NCBI RefSeq assembly: GCF_021403115.1
Contig: NZ_JAJSSH010000004.1
Span: forward strand, 1 to 64,000
Direction: 5' to 3'
Source of the DNA: Sphingobium sufflavum
GTDB lineage: Bacteria; Pseudomonadota; Alphaproteobacteria; Sphingomonadales; Sphingomonadaceae
Length of the DNA stretch: 64,000 bases
In this document: positions 1 through 10,667 of the stretch, one piece after another
Numbering within the stretch: position 1 is the stretch's first letter
How the letters are laid out: each line of letters starts with the position of its first letter
Program-made: the position numbers and the translations under genes
Notes under the pieces: model-generated
Seen by the model: the letters and a program-made list of their open reading frames with translations, nothing else
What the model was told of the DNA's origin: nothing
Databases searched by the model: none

Positions 1-70
1 CGCTTGGGGGGCGCGCAGCGCCGGCCGTGGGTCCCTCCTATGGACTACCGGGACAACCGCCTGGCAACCC

Positions 71-125
71 GAAAAGGGGGTCCCTATTGCACGCCGATAT
101 GGGGTCCCGGTTCGACGCCTATTTA
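71..125. mobile_element. Remnant of an IS21-family element end
   Basis: Two imperfect direct copies of about 22 bases lie at 77-98 and 101-122, both starting GGGGTCCC and continuing TTGCACGCCGAT or TTCGACGCCTAT. IS21-family elements carry repeated GGGTC...ACGCCGAT-type words at their ends, downstream of istB. No istA or istB coding sequence is visible to the right, so only an end could remain here; the element body could lie left of the window. The family assignment is from memory of the end motif. Confidence 0.35.
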
Positions 126-579
126 CAGCGACAGTGCTGGAACCGTGGAAATCTTCTCGTAGAATTTAGTGAGGCCGCTAGAGATATGCCTGCGAAGTAC
201 CCGATGGATGCCGGATAAAGCTCTGCTCTCCAGATTCTGTAGCCCATAAAATGACAGGCGTTCTTGGAGTTTAGACATTAGACTGCCTTTCAGCGTGCCC
301 GACGATTGACCAATTGAAAGCACAATTAATCAATTTCTTCGGAAGACAGTATCAGTGCAAAGATTTGCAAAAAGATTAACAACTCGTTTACGTAATAATA
401 CGGAAGGGCTTCTGTCCAGAGCGATAAATATTTTGCTTTTTCAACATCGGGTAAATTGCAATGTCATGCTTCGCTCCAGTTCCAACTCCGGCTATTTTCT
501 CTTGATCAGCCAGCATGATGACCGCCATTCTCAACCAGAAGTGCTTTGGATTTTGGCGATGACGCGAAAAGCGCGGCCC

Positions 580-800
580 GATGCGAGCGCGAGACCCCAT
601 GGGTCGCGAACCAGATTGATGCCTGCAAGGCAATTCGGGAAAGCCCGATAGCTTGGGGGTGCTCGTCAGCCGGTACGCCATCAACCCGAAGACAGTCGCC
701 AAATGGAAGAAGCGCGACAGCCCGGATGGCCCGAAATCAAGGCAGGGGCGTCGCAGCAAGCCATGCTTTTCCTTGAGAGTGGCCCGCATGATAGTTATTT
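580..800 (+). pseudogene. IS481-like transposase N-terminal remnant
   Basis: In one frame from about 640 the translation reads KPDSLGVLVSRYAINPKTVA followed by KWKKRDS, which matches the helix-turn-helix opening of IS481-family transposases, where the usual text is close to LARRYGINPKTVAKWKKR. A short upstream piece, DACKAIRES at about 618-644 in a different frame, looks like the residues that normally precede it, so a frameshift separates the two. After GPKS near 740 the resemblance stops, and the DDE catalytic domain is absent. This is an inactive fragment of a DNA transposase. Confidence 0.55.
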
Positions 801-1159
801 TGCTAGTGGCGCGGGACAGGGCCCCTCATCGCAACAGGAAACTCAGGAAAGATGGATGTTGTACGCAGGCAACTATGATACGCGCACCGTCCCTATTGGG
901 CGTGTAGCGCTTGAACAGGTCGGACGCTTCTTTGCCACTTCGAAGCCTCAATCTCCGCATTCGAATGTACCAATGGCGGGTTTCGGCGTGAGCTGTCATT
1001 CACGCATCTGGACCGGAACGACGTAAGTTGGTCGTTCCCAGTCCAACGTAGCGAACTCAGTTCATCGGCTTGATCCGTGGATTTCAAAGCAGGAAGCGGA
1101 GTTCGCATCCCCGTTGATCGGCTGCATCAGTGTCTTCGTAAATTCACGGAGACAACGTC

Positions 1160-1855
1160 ATGAATGGATCCCACGTCGCCATCGAACCGTCGATCCTTTA
1201 TCTCGGCACGCCTGTCGTGCTGATCAGCACGCTGAACGAGGACGGGACCGCCAATGTCGCCCCCATGTCCTCGGCCTGGTGGCTCGGTTGGCGCGCCATG
1301 CTGGGTCTGCAGACCGCCTCGCAGACGCCGCAGAACTTAATCCGCACCGGAGAATGCGTGCTAAACCTGGCAACTGTCGAACAGGTTGATGCTGTGAACA
1401 AGCTGGCGCGCCTAACGTGCACCAAGGACATGCCCGAGCTGAAACAGCGCCTCGGTTACGTATATGAGCCCCGCAAGTTCGAGGTGGCCGGCCTTACCCA
1501 GGTCGCCTCCGAGACCGTGGCCGCTCCTCGTGTGCTGGAATGTCCGATCCAGCTCGAAGCCGTCCTGGCGGAGCGTCACGATATGATGGCGGACGATCCG
1601 CAGGTCGCCGGCCTGATCTCGGCGTTCGAGGTGCGTATCACCCGTGTGCACGTCCGTCCGGACCTGCTGATGGACGGGCATGAGAACCGGATCGATCCGG
1701 CGAAGTGGCAGCCGCTGATCATGAACTTCCAGAAGCTCTATGGCGTGTCCAACGTCGAGGCTGCCCCATCGCGCCTCGCCGAGATCGAGGAGAAGAGCTA
1801 CCACATGCCCGACATCGATCGTGCGCGAGAGGATATGCTCGCTGCCGTTGGCTGA
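1160..1855 (+). CDS. Flavin reductase family protein (FMN-binding split barrel)
   Basis: This 231-residue protein resembles the flavin reductase / nitrilotriacetate monooxygenase component B-like family, which binds FMN in a split barrel and uses NAD(P)H to supply reduced flavin or to reduce small electrophiles. The N-terminal half has the family pattern PVVLISTLNEDGTANVAPMS followed by a tryptophan-rich stretch and LNLATVEQV. The start is set by a GGAGA ribosome site eight bases before ATG 1160. It stands alone, followed by a hairpin at 1865-1892. Two flavin-dependent monooxygenases lie 24 kb away, but adjacency gives no support for partnership. The exact substrate cannot be read from sequence. 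Confidence 0.8.
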   Translation: MNGSHVAIEPSILYLGTPVVLISTLNEDGTANVAPMSSAWWLGWRAMLGLQTASQTPQNLIRTGECVLNLATVEQVDAVNKLARLTCTKDMPELKQRLGYVYEPRKFEVAGLTQVASETVAAPRVLECPIQLEAVLAERHDMMADDPQVAGLISAFEVRITRVHVRPDLLMDGHENRIDPAKWQPLIMNFQKLYGVSNVEAAPSRLAEIEEKSYHMPDIDRAREDMLAAVG

Positions 1856-1864
1856 CACGGCGCC

Positions 1865-1892
1865 CACCCTCGGTCTTATCCGGCCGAGGGTG
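1865..1892. terminator. Hairpin after the flavin reductase gene
   Basis: A perfect 9-bp inverted repeat, CACCCTCGG and CCGAGGGTG, with a 10-base loop lies just after the stop codon at 1855. No long T-run follows, so it is a weak intrinsic terminator at best, but its position between the flavin reductase and ada fits transcript separation. Confidence 0.5.
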
Positions 1893-1987
1893 TCGCTTCC
1901 GGTTGCGTTTGATTTCAGAGCAAGAGCCGGAGTGCCGATAATCTCGGCCGGGATTAGCTCTGACGCGCATTGCAGAGGACAAAGGTC

Positions 1988-3058
1988 ATGAAGAACCAAG
2001 ACAAGAAGGCGGCGGCTACGCTTGCTGATCCCCGCTGGGCACGCATCGTCGCCCGGGACAAGAGCGCTGACGGCGCATTCTGGTACACGGTCGACACAAC
2101 GGGCGTCTATTGTCGGCCCTCATGCCCCTCGCGAGGTTGCAATCCCGGCAATGTCACCATCCACGATACGCTCGAAAGTGCGCAGCGGACCGGCTTTCGA
2201 CCCTGCAAGCGGTGCAAGCCCGACGGGCCGTCCGCCGAGACGGTGAACGCCGAAATCGTCACGCGGGCGTGCCGCATGATCGAGACGAGCGAGACCGCGC
2301 CGTCTTTGACCGATCTTGCCGAAACGCTTTCGCTCAGCCCAGGCTATTTCCATCGCATCTTCAAGGCGCATACCGGGCTGACGCCCAGAGGCTATGCGAC
2401 CGCACATCGCGCAAAGCGTGTCCGCGAGGCGCTGACCGGAGGGAACAGCGTCACCGAGGCGATCTATGATGCCGGCTTCAGTTCGAGCGGCCGCTTTTAC
2501 GAAGCGTCGAACGCAATGCTCGGCATGACCCCGTCGAGCTTCCGCAAGGGCGGCGCGAAAGAGGCGATCCGCTTTGCGATCGGCGAAACGACGCTCGGCG
2601 CGATCCTGGTGGCATCGAGCGCAAAGGGGGTCGCGGCGATCCTGCTCGGCGACGATCCCGACGCTCTGGCCCGAGATCTGCAGGACCGCTTCCCTAACGC
2701 GACCCTGATCGGTGCCGACGCGGAATATGAGGCGATCGTCGCAAAAGTCGTGGGCTTCGTCGAGGCCCCGGAGGTCGGCCTTGATCTGCCGCTCGACGTG
2801 CGAGGCACAGCCTTCCAGCAGCGGGTGTGGCAGGCGCTGCGCGACATTCCGCTCGGGCAGACTGTGTCCTACAGCGATGTCGCCGAGCGCATCGGCGCGC
2901 CGACTGCGATGCGCGCAGTTGCAGGAGCCTGCGCCGCCAACAAGCTGGCGGTCGCCATCCCCTGCCACCGCGTCGTCCGCAACGACGGTGCGCTTTCCGG
3001 CTATGCCTGGGGCGTCGAGCGCAAACGCGCGATCCTGGACCGCGAGCAGGCGGCGTGA
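1988..3058 (+). CDS. ada: Bifunctional Ada: DNA methylphosphotriester sensor / O6-methylguanine methyltransferase
   Basis: Ada repairs alkylated DNA by moving methyl groups to its own cysteines and, once methylated, activates the adaptive-response genes. The 356 residues hold all three parts: an N-terminal zinc domain with Cys42, Cys46, Cys73 and Cys76 (VYCRPSC and CKRC), an AraC-type helix-turn-helix domain at about 90-190, and a C-terminal methyltransferase with the PCHRVV active site (Cys326). ATG 1988 is preferred over an earlier in-frame ATG at 1970 because GAGGACAAAGG precedes it. The gene heads a tight operon with a 2OG-Fe(II) oxygenase five bases downstream and alkB, so it probably controls all three. 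No certain Ada box is visible in the short upstream gap. Confidence 0.95.
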   Translation: MKNQDKKAAATLADPRWARIVARDKSADGAFWYTVDTTGVYCRPSCPSRGCNPGNVTIHDTLESAQRTGFRPCKRCKPDGPSAETVNAEIVTRACRMIETSETAPSLTDLAETLSLSPGYFHRIFKAHTGLTPRGYATAHRAKRVREALTGGNSVTEAIYDAGFSSSGRFYEASNAMLGMTPSSFRKGGAKEAIRFAIGETTLGAILVASSAKGVAAILLGDDPDALARDLQDRFPNATLIGADAEYEAIVAKVVGFVEAPEVGLDLPLDVRGTAFQQRVWQALRDIPLGQTVSYSDVAERIGAPTAMRAVAGACAANKLAVAIPCHRVVRNDGALSGYAWGVERKRAILDREQAA

Positions 3059-3063
3059 CCGGG

Positions 3064-3759
3064 ATGCACATCGACAATTTCGATTGGGCGGAGGTGACAA
3101 GCAGCCTCGACCGTCAGGGCTGGGCAATCCTGCCCGGCCTGCTGGCGACGGATCAATGCGACGCCATTGCCGGCATGTACCGTGATAGTCCCGCGTTTCG
3201 CAGCCATGTCGTCATGGCGCGGCACGGATTCGGAAGGGGCGAGTATCGCTATTTCTCATACCCGTTGCCCAATCTCGTGCAGACGTTGCGGACTGCGCTC
3301 TATCCCAAACTCGCCCCGATCGCGAACCGCTGGCACGATCGCATGGGAATGGTCGTAACGTTCCCTGCCACCCACGCGGAATTCCTGAAGCGATGCCACG
3401 ACGCCGGCCAGCGCCGACCCACGCCGCTGCTGCTGCAATATGGTCCAGGCGATTATAACTGCCTTCATCAGGATCTGTATGGCGAGCATGTCTTCCCCTT
3501 GCAGGTGGCAGCATTGCTTTCCGAGCCGCAAGCTGCGTTCGAGGGCGGGGAATTCGTGCTGACCGAGCAGCGGCCACGCATGCAGTCGCGGCCCATGGTC
3601 GTCCCGCTCAACAAGGGTGACGCCGTGGTGTTCGCCGTAAACAGCCGGCCACACCGTGGGACCAGAGGCGATTACCGCGTCATGCTGCGGCACGGCGTCA
3701 GCGAGGTGCGGTCCGGCCGTCGGCACATGATGGGGATCATTTTTCATGATGCCGCCTGA
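3064..3759 (+). CDS. 2OG-Fe(II) oxygenase (Oxygenase-NA / DUF2086-like)
   Basis: This 231-residue protein looks like the uncharacterised prokaryotic dioxygenase family known as Oxygenase-NA (formerly DUF2086), predicted to act on nucleic acid. The facial triad is readable as His135 and Asp137 in CLHQDLYGEHVFPLQ and His197 in NSRPHRGTRGDYR, with a nearby arginine for 2-oxoglutarate. Its ATG lies five bases after the ada stop and its end overlaps the alkB start by 14 bases, so it is translated between two alkylation-repair genes. That context makes oxidative demethylation of DNA or RNA, or a related repair step, the likely role. The substrate is unknown. Family assignment is firm to the dioxygenase level. 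Confidence 0.85.
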   Translation: MHIDNFDWAEVTSSLDRQGWAILPGLLATDQCDAIAGMYRDSPAFRSHVVMARHGFGRGEYRYFSYPLPNLVQTLRTALYPKLAPIANRWHDRMGMVVTFPATHAEFLKRCHDAGQRRPTPLLLQYGPGDYNCLHQDLYGEHVFPLQVAALLSEPQAAFEGGEFVLTEQRPRMQSRPMVVPLNKGDAVVFAVNSRPHRGTRGDYRVMLRHGVSEVRSGRRHMMGIIFHDAA

Positions 3760-4405
3760 CACGATGTTTCCCGCCGATCTGTTCGAGGAAGGGCGACGCG
3801 CCATGCCGCTGCAACCCGGAGCGATGCTGCTCGGAGGCTTCGCCTCACCAAGAGCCGACGCGCTGCTGGCCGACCTCCACCGCATCGCGGACGTGTCTCC
3901 GTTCAGGAAAATGGTCACGCCGGGGGGATGGCCGATGTCGGTCGCCATGACCAATTGCGGCAGCCTCGGCTGGGTGACCGACCGTACCGGCTATCGCTAC
4001 GACCCGCGCGATCCGCAGACGGGCGATCCGTGGCCAGAGATGCCCGAGACGTTCCGCAGTCTTGCCGAGCAGGCGGCCGACGTCGCCGGCTACGCCCGGT
4101 TCGAACCCGATTCATGCCTCATGAATCGATACGAGCCAGGCTCGCGGCTTTCGCTTCATCAGGACCGCAACGAGCGGGACTTCGACGCGCCGATAGTCTC
4201 GGTGTCGCTCGGGCTTCCCGCGACCTTTCTGTGGGGCGGCGCAACCCGAAGCGAGAAGCCAATGCGCGTGCGGCTGTACCACGGCGACGTCGTGGTCTGG
4301 GGTGGTCCGGCGCGGCTGACGTTCCATGGCGTGGATACGCTCCGCGGCAGCGGCAGCCCGGCAGGCGAGTTTCGATACAACCTGACGTTTCGCGCGGCCC
4401 GCTGA
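3746..4405 (+). CDS. alkB: AlkB-type 2OG-Fe(II) DNA repair dioxygenase
   Basis: AlkB removes methyl groups from 1-methyladenine and 3-methylcytosine by oxidation. The 219 residues, close to the usual AlkB length, show the metal ligands His138 and Asp140 in SLHQDRNERDFDAPI, His194 in LTFHGVDTLR, and the 2-oxoglutarate-binding arginines in FRYNLTFR (210 and 216). The start overlaps the previous gene by 14 bases, with a second ATG at 3749 also possible. It is the last gene of the ada operon, and I see no strong terminator before the integrase gene 140 bases on. Confidence 0.94.
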   Translation: MMPPDTMFPADLFEEGRRAMPLQPGAMLLGGFASPRADALLADLHRIADVSPFRKMVTPGGWPMSVAMTNCGSLGWVTDRTGYRYDPRDPQTGDPWPEMPETFRSLAEQAADVAGYARFEPDSCLMNRYEPGSRLSLHQDRNERDFDAPIVSVSLGLPATFLWGGATRSEKPMRVRLYHGDVVVWGGPARLTFHGVDTLRGSGSPAGEFRYNLTFRAAR

Positions 4406-4546
4406 ACGGCGGCTCGTGCCGGATCCGGACGTTGGCCACCTTGTCGGCGATGTCGTGATCTGGTCGGCACAAGCCCAGAGCCATTCGTCCGCGACCTCCC
4501 CCGCAAGCGTTCTGAAGGTGGCCAATGTGGCCATAGGAGAACGACC

Positions 4547-5179
4547 ATGGAGATGCCTGAAACCGAACTCACCGCCACCAAGCGTCCCGTCTGGAATGCC
4601 GGAAGAACCGTGGGTGCAAAGCGGGCTCTGAAACCAAAGCAGATCTGGGAAATCCGTTTTTATCTCAATCAGCACCGCCGCCTGCGAGATCGGGCGCTTT
4701 TCGATCTAGCGATCGATAGCAAGCTTCGGGGCTGCGACCTGGTGCAGATGAAGATCGGCGACATTGTCAGCGGCGGTCAGATCCGAACGCGGGCAATCGT
4801 GATGCAGCAGAAGACGGGACGGCCCGTTCAGTTCGAACTGCTGCCGGATGCTCGGGCGAGCCTGCTGGCTTGGCTGGATCGGCGCGGCGGCACGGTGGAC
4901 GATTATGTCTTTCCCAGCAGGGTTGATCATAATAGGCATCTCAGCACCCGCCAGTACGCGCGGCTTGTCGACGAATGGGTAACAGGTGTCGGTCTCATGC
5001 GCAGCGAGTACGGCACGCACTCGTTGCGCCGAACGAAGGCGTCGATAATCTACAGGGCTACTGGCAACCTCCGCGCCGTTCAGATCCTGCTCGGCCATAG
5101 CAAGATCGAAAATACGGTCCGCTATCTCGGAATCGACGTGGAGGATGCTCTTCCCCTCGCCGAGAATACGGAGATTTAA
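4547..5179 (+). CDS. Short tyrosine recombinase (integrase catalytic domain)
   Basis: A 210-residue site-specific recombinase consisting mostly of the catalytic domain. The tyrosine-recombinase residues are all present: Arg61 (KLRGCDL), Lys89 (QQKTGRP), His158 and Arg161 (HSLRR), His184 (LGHSKIENT) and the nucleophile Tyr193 (VRYLGID). A full N-terminal core-binding domain is missing, with only about 30 basic residues in its place, so the protein is shorter than a typical phage integrase. GGAGA precedes ATG 4547. It may be a stand-alone short integrase family or a resident of an integrated element. No attachment site is evident. Confidence 0.85.
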   Translation: MEMPETELTATKRPVWNAGRTVGAKRALKPKQIWEIRFYLNQHRRLRDRALFDLAIDSKLRGCDLVQMKIGDIVSGGQIRTRAIVMQQKTGRPVQFELLPDARASLLAWLDRRGGTVDDYVFPSRVDHNRHLSTRQYARLVDEWVTGVGLMRSEYGTHSLRRTKASIIYRATGNLRAVQILLGHSKIENTVRYLGIDVEDALPLAENTEI

Positions 5180-5187
5180 ATCCGATG

Positions 5188-5220
5188 GCGCCCGTTTCCG
5201 GTGGAGCCGGACACGGGCGC
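5188..5220. terminator. Bidirectional hairpin between integrase and LysR genes
   Basis: An outer 8-bp stem GCGCCCGT / ACGGGCGC encloses an inner stem TCCGG / CCGGA around a short loop. It sits between convergent genes ending at 5179 (+) and 5304 (-), the expected place for a shared terminator. Confidence 0.65.
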
Positions 5221-5303
5221 TTGGGACGAAGCTGCCGTTTCCCCGTCGCCTTCTGATAGTCAGGTCGTGACGAAACCTGCCGTATAATCGAGTGGTGAGA
5301 GTA

Positions 5304-6200
5304 TCATAGGGACCGATAGCGAAGCGCTTCAAGCACGATCTTGAACGCGGGAGAAGGCTGCCTGCGACTGGTGTAATAAAGGTAGTATCCGTCGAAAGGC
5401 TCGCACCATTCGTCGAGCACCCGAACAAGAGATCCGTCAGAAAAGTGATTGAGAACATGATCCTCGATCATGAACGCAATGCCATGTCCGGCAAGCGCTG
5501 CTGTTATGATGAGCTGCGCGTCGTTGAACACCAACTGACCCTCGGCCTTGACCCTCAGCTCTTTGCCGCCGCGCTCAAACTCCCAGGCATATAGACCGCC
5601 GGACGAAGACATGCGCAGACTAATGCAATTGTGGTTCGCCAGATCATAAGGCGTCAGGGGCGTTCCCTGGCGAGCCAAGTAGGATGAAGAAGCGAACGCC
5701 GCCATTCGGAGTTTCGGTCCGATCGGCACCGCAATCATGTCCTGTTCCAACGCTTCACCAAGGCGAACGCCGGCATCATATCGATCGGCAACGATATCGA
5801 CGAAACCACCTTCAATACTGACCTCGATGTTAATGTCGGGATTTTCAGCCGTCAGGCGATCGACGACCGGCCACAGCACAGCCCGCGCCGCATGCGCGCT
5901 GGAAGTGATACGAACAGTCCCTCCAGGACGCTGGCGAAGCTCCGTAAGGGTCGCCAGCTTGTCATCGATCGTATCGAAGGCAGGTCGCAGCGTCTCAATC
6001 AGGCGTTCACCGGCCTCCGTGGGTGCAACGCTGCGTGTTGTGCGGGTGAGCAGCCGGAGCCCCAATTTAGCCTCCAGGCGGCGGACGGTATGGCTCAGCG
6101 CTGATTGTGATATACCAAGCTTCGCTGCGGCCTTGGTGAAGCTACGCTCCTCTGCCACGGCCAGAAACATCGCAAGGTTGCCCAACTCTTCACGTTTCAT
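5304..6200 (-). CDS. LysR-family transcriptional regulator
   Basis: A 298-residue LysR-type regulator. The first 60 residues form the winged helix-turn-helix (FLAVAEERSFTKAAAKLGIS then HTVRRLEAKLGLRLLTRTTR), and the rest is the two-lobed effector-binding domain. ATG 6200 is chosen because the alignment begins at MKREELGNLAMF, although the frame is open to 6272. It is transcribed away from the aldo/keto reductase at 6345, and a T-N11-A inverted repeat lies in the gap, so it most likely controls the operon that starts there. The effector is unknown. Confidence 0.92.
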   Translation of the reverse strand: MKREELGNLAMFLAVAEERSFTKAAAKLGISQSALSHTVRRLEAKLGLRLLTRTTRSVAPTEAGERLIETLRPAFDTIDDKLATLTELRQRPGGTVRITSSAHAARAVLWPVVDRLTAENPDINIEVSIEGGFVDIVADRYDAGVRLGEALEQDMIAVPIGPKLRMAAFASSSYLARQGTPLTPYDLANHNCISLRMSSSGGLYAWEFERGGKELRVKAEGQLVFNDAQLIITAALAGHGIAFMIEDHVLNHFSDGSLVRVLDEWCEPFDGYYLYYTSRRQPSPAFKIVLEALRYRSL

Positions 6201-6224
6201 AACAGGCTCTGAAGATCGAGTTTC

Positions 6225-6239
6225 ATGACATGAAGTCAT
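6225..6239. promoter_or_regulatory. Probable LysR operator
   Basis: ATGAC-N5-GTCAT is a perfect inverted repeat and contains the T-N11-A pattern typical of LysR boxes. It lies 25 bases before the LysR start and about 105 before the divergent aldo/keto reductase, as expected for autoregulation plus activation. Confidence 0.55.
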
Positions 6240-6308
6240 AGGCCTAAGTGATTTAGCCTGTCTAATGCTCAAATCCGCTTCAGGTTACATCATAGCCATC
6301 ATGGCTGA

Positions 6309-8206
<1,898 letters not shown>

Positions 8207-8273
8207 TCGTCATTTCCAGGCGGATGTTCCGGCATCAGCCTGCCCCTTTCAAACTCGTGCGGGAGCAGTTGTG

Positions 8274-8810
8274 ATGGAAACTCGATCGACCCAGGGAATG
8301 AACCGGCTCCGCCTGCTATGTGCCGTCGCCTTGTCGGCGCTGCCCATGCACCCCTTGCTCGCGCAACAAACGCCAGCACCGCCGACGGATACGATCAAGA
8401 CGGCCGTCACGCATACCCCGACCGAACAGCAGGTCATCGACCTGTCGAAAACGAAATGGGACTGGATGGCGGACAAGAAGGTCGACTCCCTGGCGACGCT
8501 TTTCGACGACCGGGCCATGTTCACCCATATGGGCGGAACGTGGGGCAAAACGCAGGAACTCGCCACCATCCAGAGCGGCGGTATCTGGTACAAGAATGCG
8601 TCAATCCACGCGGTTGATGTGCGGGTGTTCGGCAATACCGCGATCGTGTTGGAAGACCTCGATCTTGAGGCCGTGGTGGGCGGTCGAACCGTCACCAATC
8701 CCTTCATGGTCACGGAAGTTTACAACAAGCAGGCTGGCAAGTGGCGCTTGGCCCAGCTCACCTTCTCGCGCCTCGTTCGTCCGGTGAAGGCGAGCGCTGG
8801 CGGCAATTGA
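8274..8810 (+). CDS. Secreted NTF2-like protein (nuclear transport factor 2 / DUF4440 type)
   Basis: This 178-residue protein has a signal peptide ending near PLLAQQTPAP and then one cone-shaped NTF2-like domain, with DLSKTKWDWMADKKVDSLAT near the domain start and a W-R-L-A-Q-L-T-F terminal strand. Such domains bind small hydrophobic ligands, and some are dehydratases or isomerases; no catalytic residue set is clear. GGGAG precedes ATG 8274. It sits inside the LysR-controlled operon before the carboxymuconolactone decarboxylase/cupin gene, so a periplasmic ligand-binding or processing role for the same substrate is plausible. Confidence 0.75.
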   Translation: METRSTQGMNRLRLLCAVALSALPMHPLLAQQTPAPPTDTIKTAVTHTPTEQQVIDLSKTKWDWMADKKVDSLATLFDDRAMFTHMGGTWGKTQELATIQSGGIWYKNASIHAVDVRVFGNTAIVLEDLDLEAVVGGRTVTNPFMVTEVYNKQAGKWRLAQLTFSRLVRPVKASAGGN

Positions 8811-8844
8811 TCCTGACCGAAGGATCGGAATGGGAGACGGGACG

Positions 8845-10011
8845 ATGAAGGTCGCTTGTGTAACTGCTGCCGCGCTGGCGATGGCTGTGCCGGCCGAGGC
8901 GCAGGATCGTCCGTCGGTTGCGCCCAAGACCATGCAGGTGATCGCGCCGGCGCTGGCGGGCTATACCGATCGGGTTCTCTTCGGCGATGTCTGGGTGCGC
9001 CCCGAACTGGCCCCGCGTGATCGCAGCATCGTCACTCTCTCGGTGCTGATTGCGACCGGCAAAACCGCGCAGATGATGAGCCATCTTGGTCGTGGCCTCG
9101 ATAACGGCATCAAGCCGTCCGAGGTGGCCGGCATGGTGACGCAGCTCGCCTTCTACACCGGATGGCCGAACGCTGTGTCGGCCTTGAATGAGGTAGAGAA
9201 GGTATTTGCTACGCGCCACGTTGATCTGAAGCCGCTTGCAGCGGTGCCTTCGGCCACTTCGCCGCTCCCCGGTTCCGATCCCGCGCGCGCCGCGACCGTC
9301 AACAGGACGCTCGCCCCGATCGCACCCAAGCTAGCGCAGCTTACCAACGACGTCGTGTTTGCCGACTTGTGGCGACGCACCGACTTGTCGCCCCGCGACC
9401 GCAGCCTCGCCACCATCGCCGCGCTTGCCGCAGGCGGCGATGGTGGCCAGCTCGCCTTCCACGTCCAGCGTGGCCTAGAAAACGGGCTGACCCAGCCGCA
9501 GATCGTCGAGGCGCTGACCCACCTCGCTTTCTACGCGGGGTGGCCGAAGGCGAACGCCGCCATCACCGTCGCGGGCAAGGTATTCGCCAGACAAGAGGTT
9601 TCCGCCATGTCAGAGGTTCAGGTTATCCATCCCGGCCAGAAGCCGAAGCCCGGCCCCGCCGACTATTTCACCGGCAGCGTTTCGGTCGCATCGCCCTTCA
9701 AAGGCACCGGCGATGCGCGGCTTGGTGGTGCGACGGTGACGTTCCAACGGGGCGCGCATACGAACTGGCACACGCATCCGCTGGGGCAATTGCTCATCGT
9801 GACCGCTGGACAGGGATGGGTGCAAGTCGATGGCGAGGCCGCGAAGCCGATCGCGACGGGCGACACCATATTCATCTCGCCAGGCGTCAAGCACTGGCAT
9901 GGTGCGGCACGCGATACCGCGATGACCCATGTCGCGGTGTCGGAAGCGCTCGACGGAACGTCCGTGACATGGCTCGAACAGGTCGCGGACAAGTTATACA
10001 ACACATTGTAA
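8845..10011 (+). CDS. Secreted carboxymuconolactone decarboxylase-like / cupin fusion
   Basis: The 388-residue protein carries a signal peptide (MKVACVTAAALAMAVPAEAQ), two consecutive carboxymuconolactone-decarboxylase-like domains (about 25-125 and 140-245, each with a RPELAPRDRS- or RRTDLSPRDRS-type motif and a GLxNG helix) and a C-terminal cupin (about 255-388) with metal-binding histidines in TNWHTHPLGQ and ISPGVKHWHG. The CMD fold covers decarboxylases and AhpD-like enzymes, but the AhpD CxxC pair is absent. ATG 8845 follows GGGAGACGGGACG and gives a clean signal peptide, so it is preferred over ATG 8830. The function may be oxidative or decarboxylative and cannot be fixed. Confidence 0.85.
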   Translation: MKVACVTAAALAMAVPAEAQDRPSVAPKTMQVIAPALAGYTDRVLFGDVWVRPELAPRDRSIVTLSVLIATGKTAQMMSHLGRGLDNGIKPSEVAGMVTQLAFYTGWPNAVSALNEVEKVFATRHVDLKPLAAVPSATSPLPGSDPARAATVNRTLAPIAPKLAQLTNDVVFADLWRRTDLSPRDRSLATIAALAAGGDGGQLAFHVQRGLENGLTQPQIVEALTHLAFYAGWPKANAAITVAGKVFARQEVSAMSEVQVIHPGQKPKPGPADYFTGSVSVASPFKGTGDARLGGATVTFQRGAHTNWHTHPLGQLLIVTAGQGWVQVDGEAAKPIATGDTIFISPGVKHWHGAARDTAMTHVAVSEALDGTSVTWLEQVADKLYNTL

Positions 10012-10025
10012 CGGGAGAGTTGGCG

Positions 10026-10667
10026 ATGATGTCGGAGATCGAGATATCGAGGCGAGGCGTTCTTGCCGGCAGTGCGGCTGCTGCGGCAATCGCGGCGGCT
10101 CCCCATGTGGAAGCGCAGCCGGCGAAGGCGCTTCCCCCCGCGACGATGCCCGTATCGCTGACGATAAACGGCAAGCGACGCGACCTGACGCTCGACACGC
10201 GCACGACGCTGCTCGATACGCTGAGGGAGCATCTGCAGCTTACCGGCACGAAAAAGGGCTGCGATCATGGGCAATGCGGAGCGTGCACCGTCATCGTCAA
10301 CGGCGAGCGGATCAATTCCTGCCTCAGCCTCGCGGTGCAGCATCAAGGCGACGAGGTGACGACGATCGAGGGCTTGGGCACGCCCGACAAGCTCCACCCC
10401 ATGCAGGCCGCGTTCGTCCGTCATGATGGCTATCAGTGCGGCTACTGCACGCCGGGCCAGATTTGTTCCGCCATCGCCGTGCTGGACGAGATCAAGCGCG
10501 GGGATCCGAGCCACGTCCAGGCCGACCTCACGCAGCGCCCACAGCTGACCAGCCTCGAGATGCGCGAGCGGATGAGCGGCAATATCTGCCGGTGCGGAGC
10601 CTATTCCAACATTGCCGAGGCGATGGCGGACGTAGCCGGAGTCGATGTCAAGGAGATGGAGGCATGA
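10026..10667 (+). CDS. Periplasmic aldehyde oxidoreductase 2Fe-2S subunit (PaoA/YagT-like)
   Basis: The iron-sulfur subunit of a xanthine-oxidase-family molybdoenzyme, 213 residues. A twin-arginine signal ([20 protein letters not shown]) marks export of the folded complex through Tat. Two 2Fe-2S domains follow: a ferredoxin-like one with [11 protein letters not shown] and a later Cys, and a four-helix one with CGYCTPGQ and NICRCGAY. It overlaps the FAD subunit gene by four bases (ATGA). Electrons would pass from the molybdenum subunit through these clusters to FAD. Co-export of the partners, which lack signals, is known for E. coli PaoABC and inferred here. Confidence 0.92.
   Translation: MMSEIEISRRGVLAGSAAAAAIAAAPHVEAQPAKALPPATMPVSLTINGKRRDLTLDTRTTLLDTLREHLQLTGTKKGCDHGQCGACTVIVNGERINSCLSLAVQHQGDEVTTIEGLGTPDKLHPMQAAFVRHDGYQCGYCTPGQICSAIAVLDEIKRGDPSHVQADLTQRPQLTSLEMRERMSGNICRCGAYSNIAEAMADVAGVDVKEMEA

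Larger units (their letters stand above)
1..1159. other. Left-end region without an intact gene
   Basis: No open frame here has a convincing start, ribosome site and family resemblance together. The stretch holds an IS21-like terminal repeat pair near 76-122, a decayed IS481-type transposase start near 600-790, and otherwise sequence in which I recognise nothing. It is less GC-rich around 240-500 than the genes to the right. I read it as insertion-sequence debris at the edge of the gene block that starts with the flavin reductase at 1160. Confidence 0.6.
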
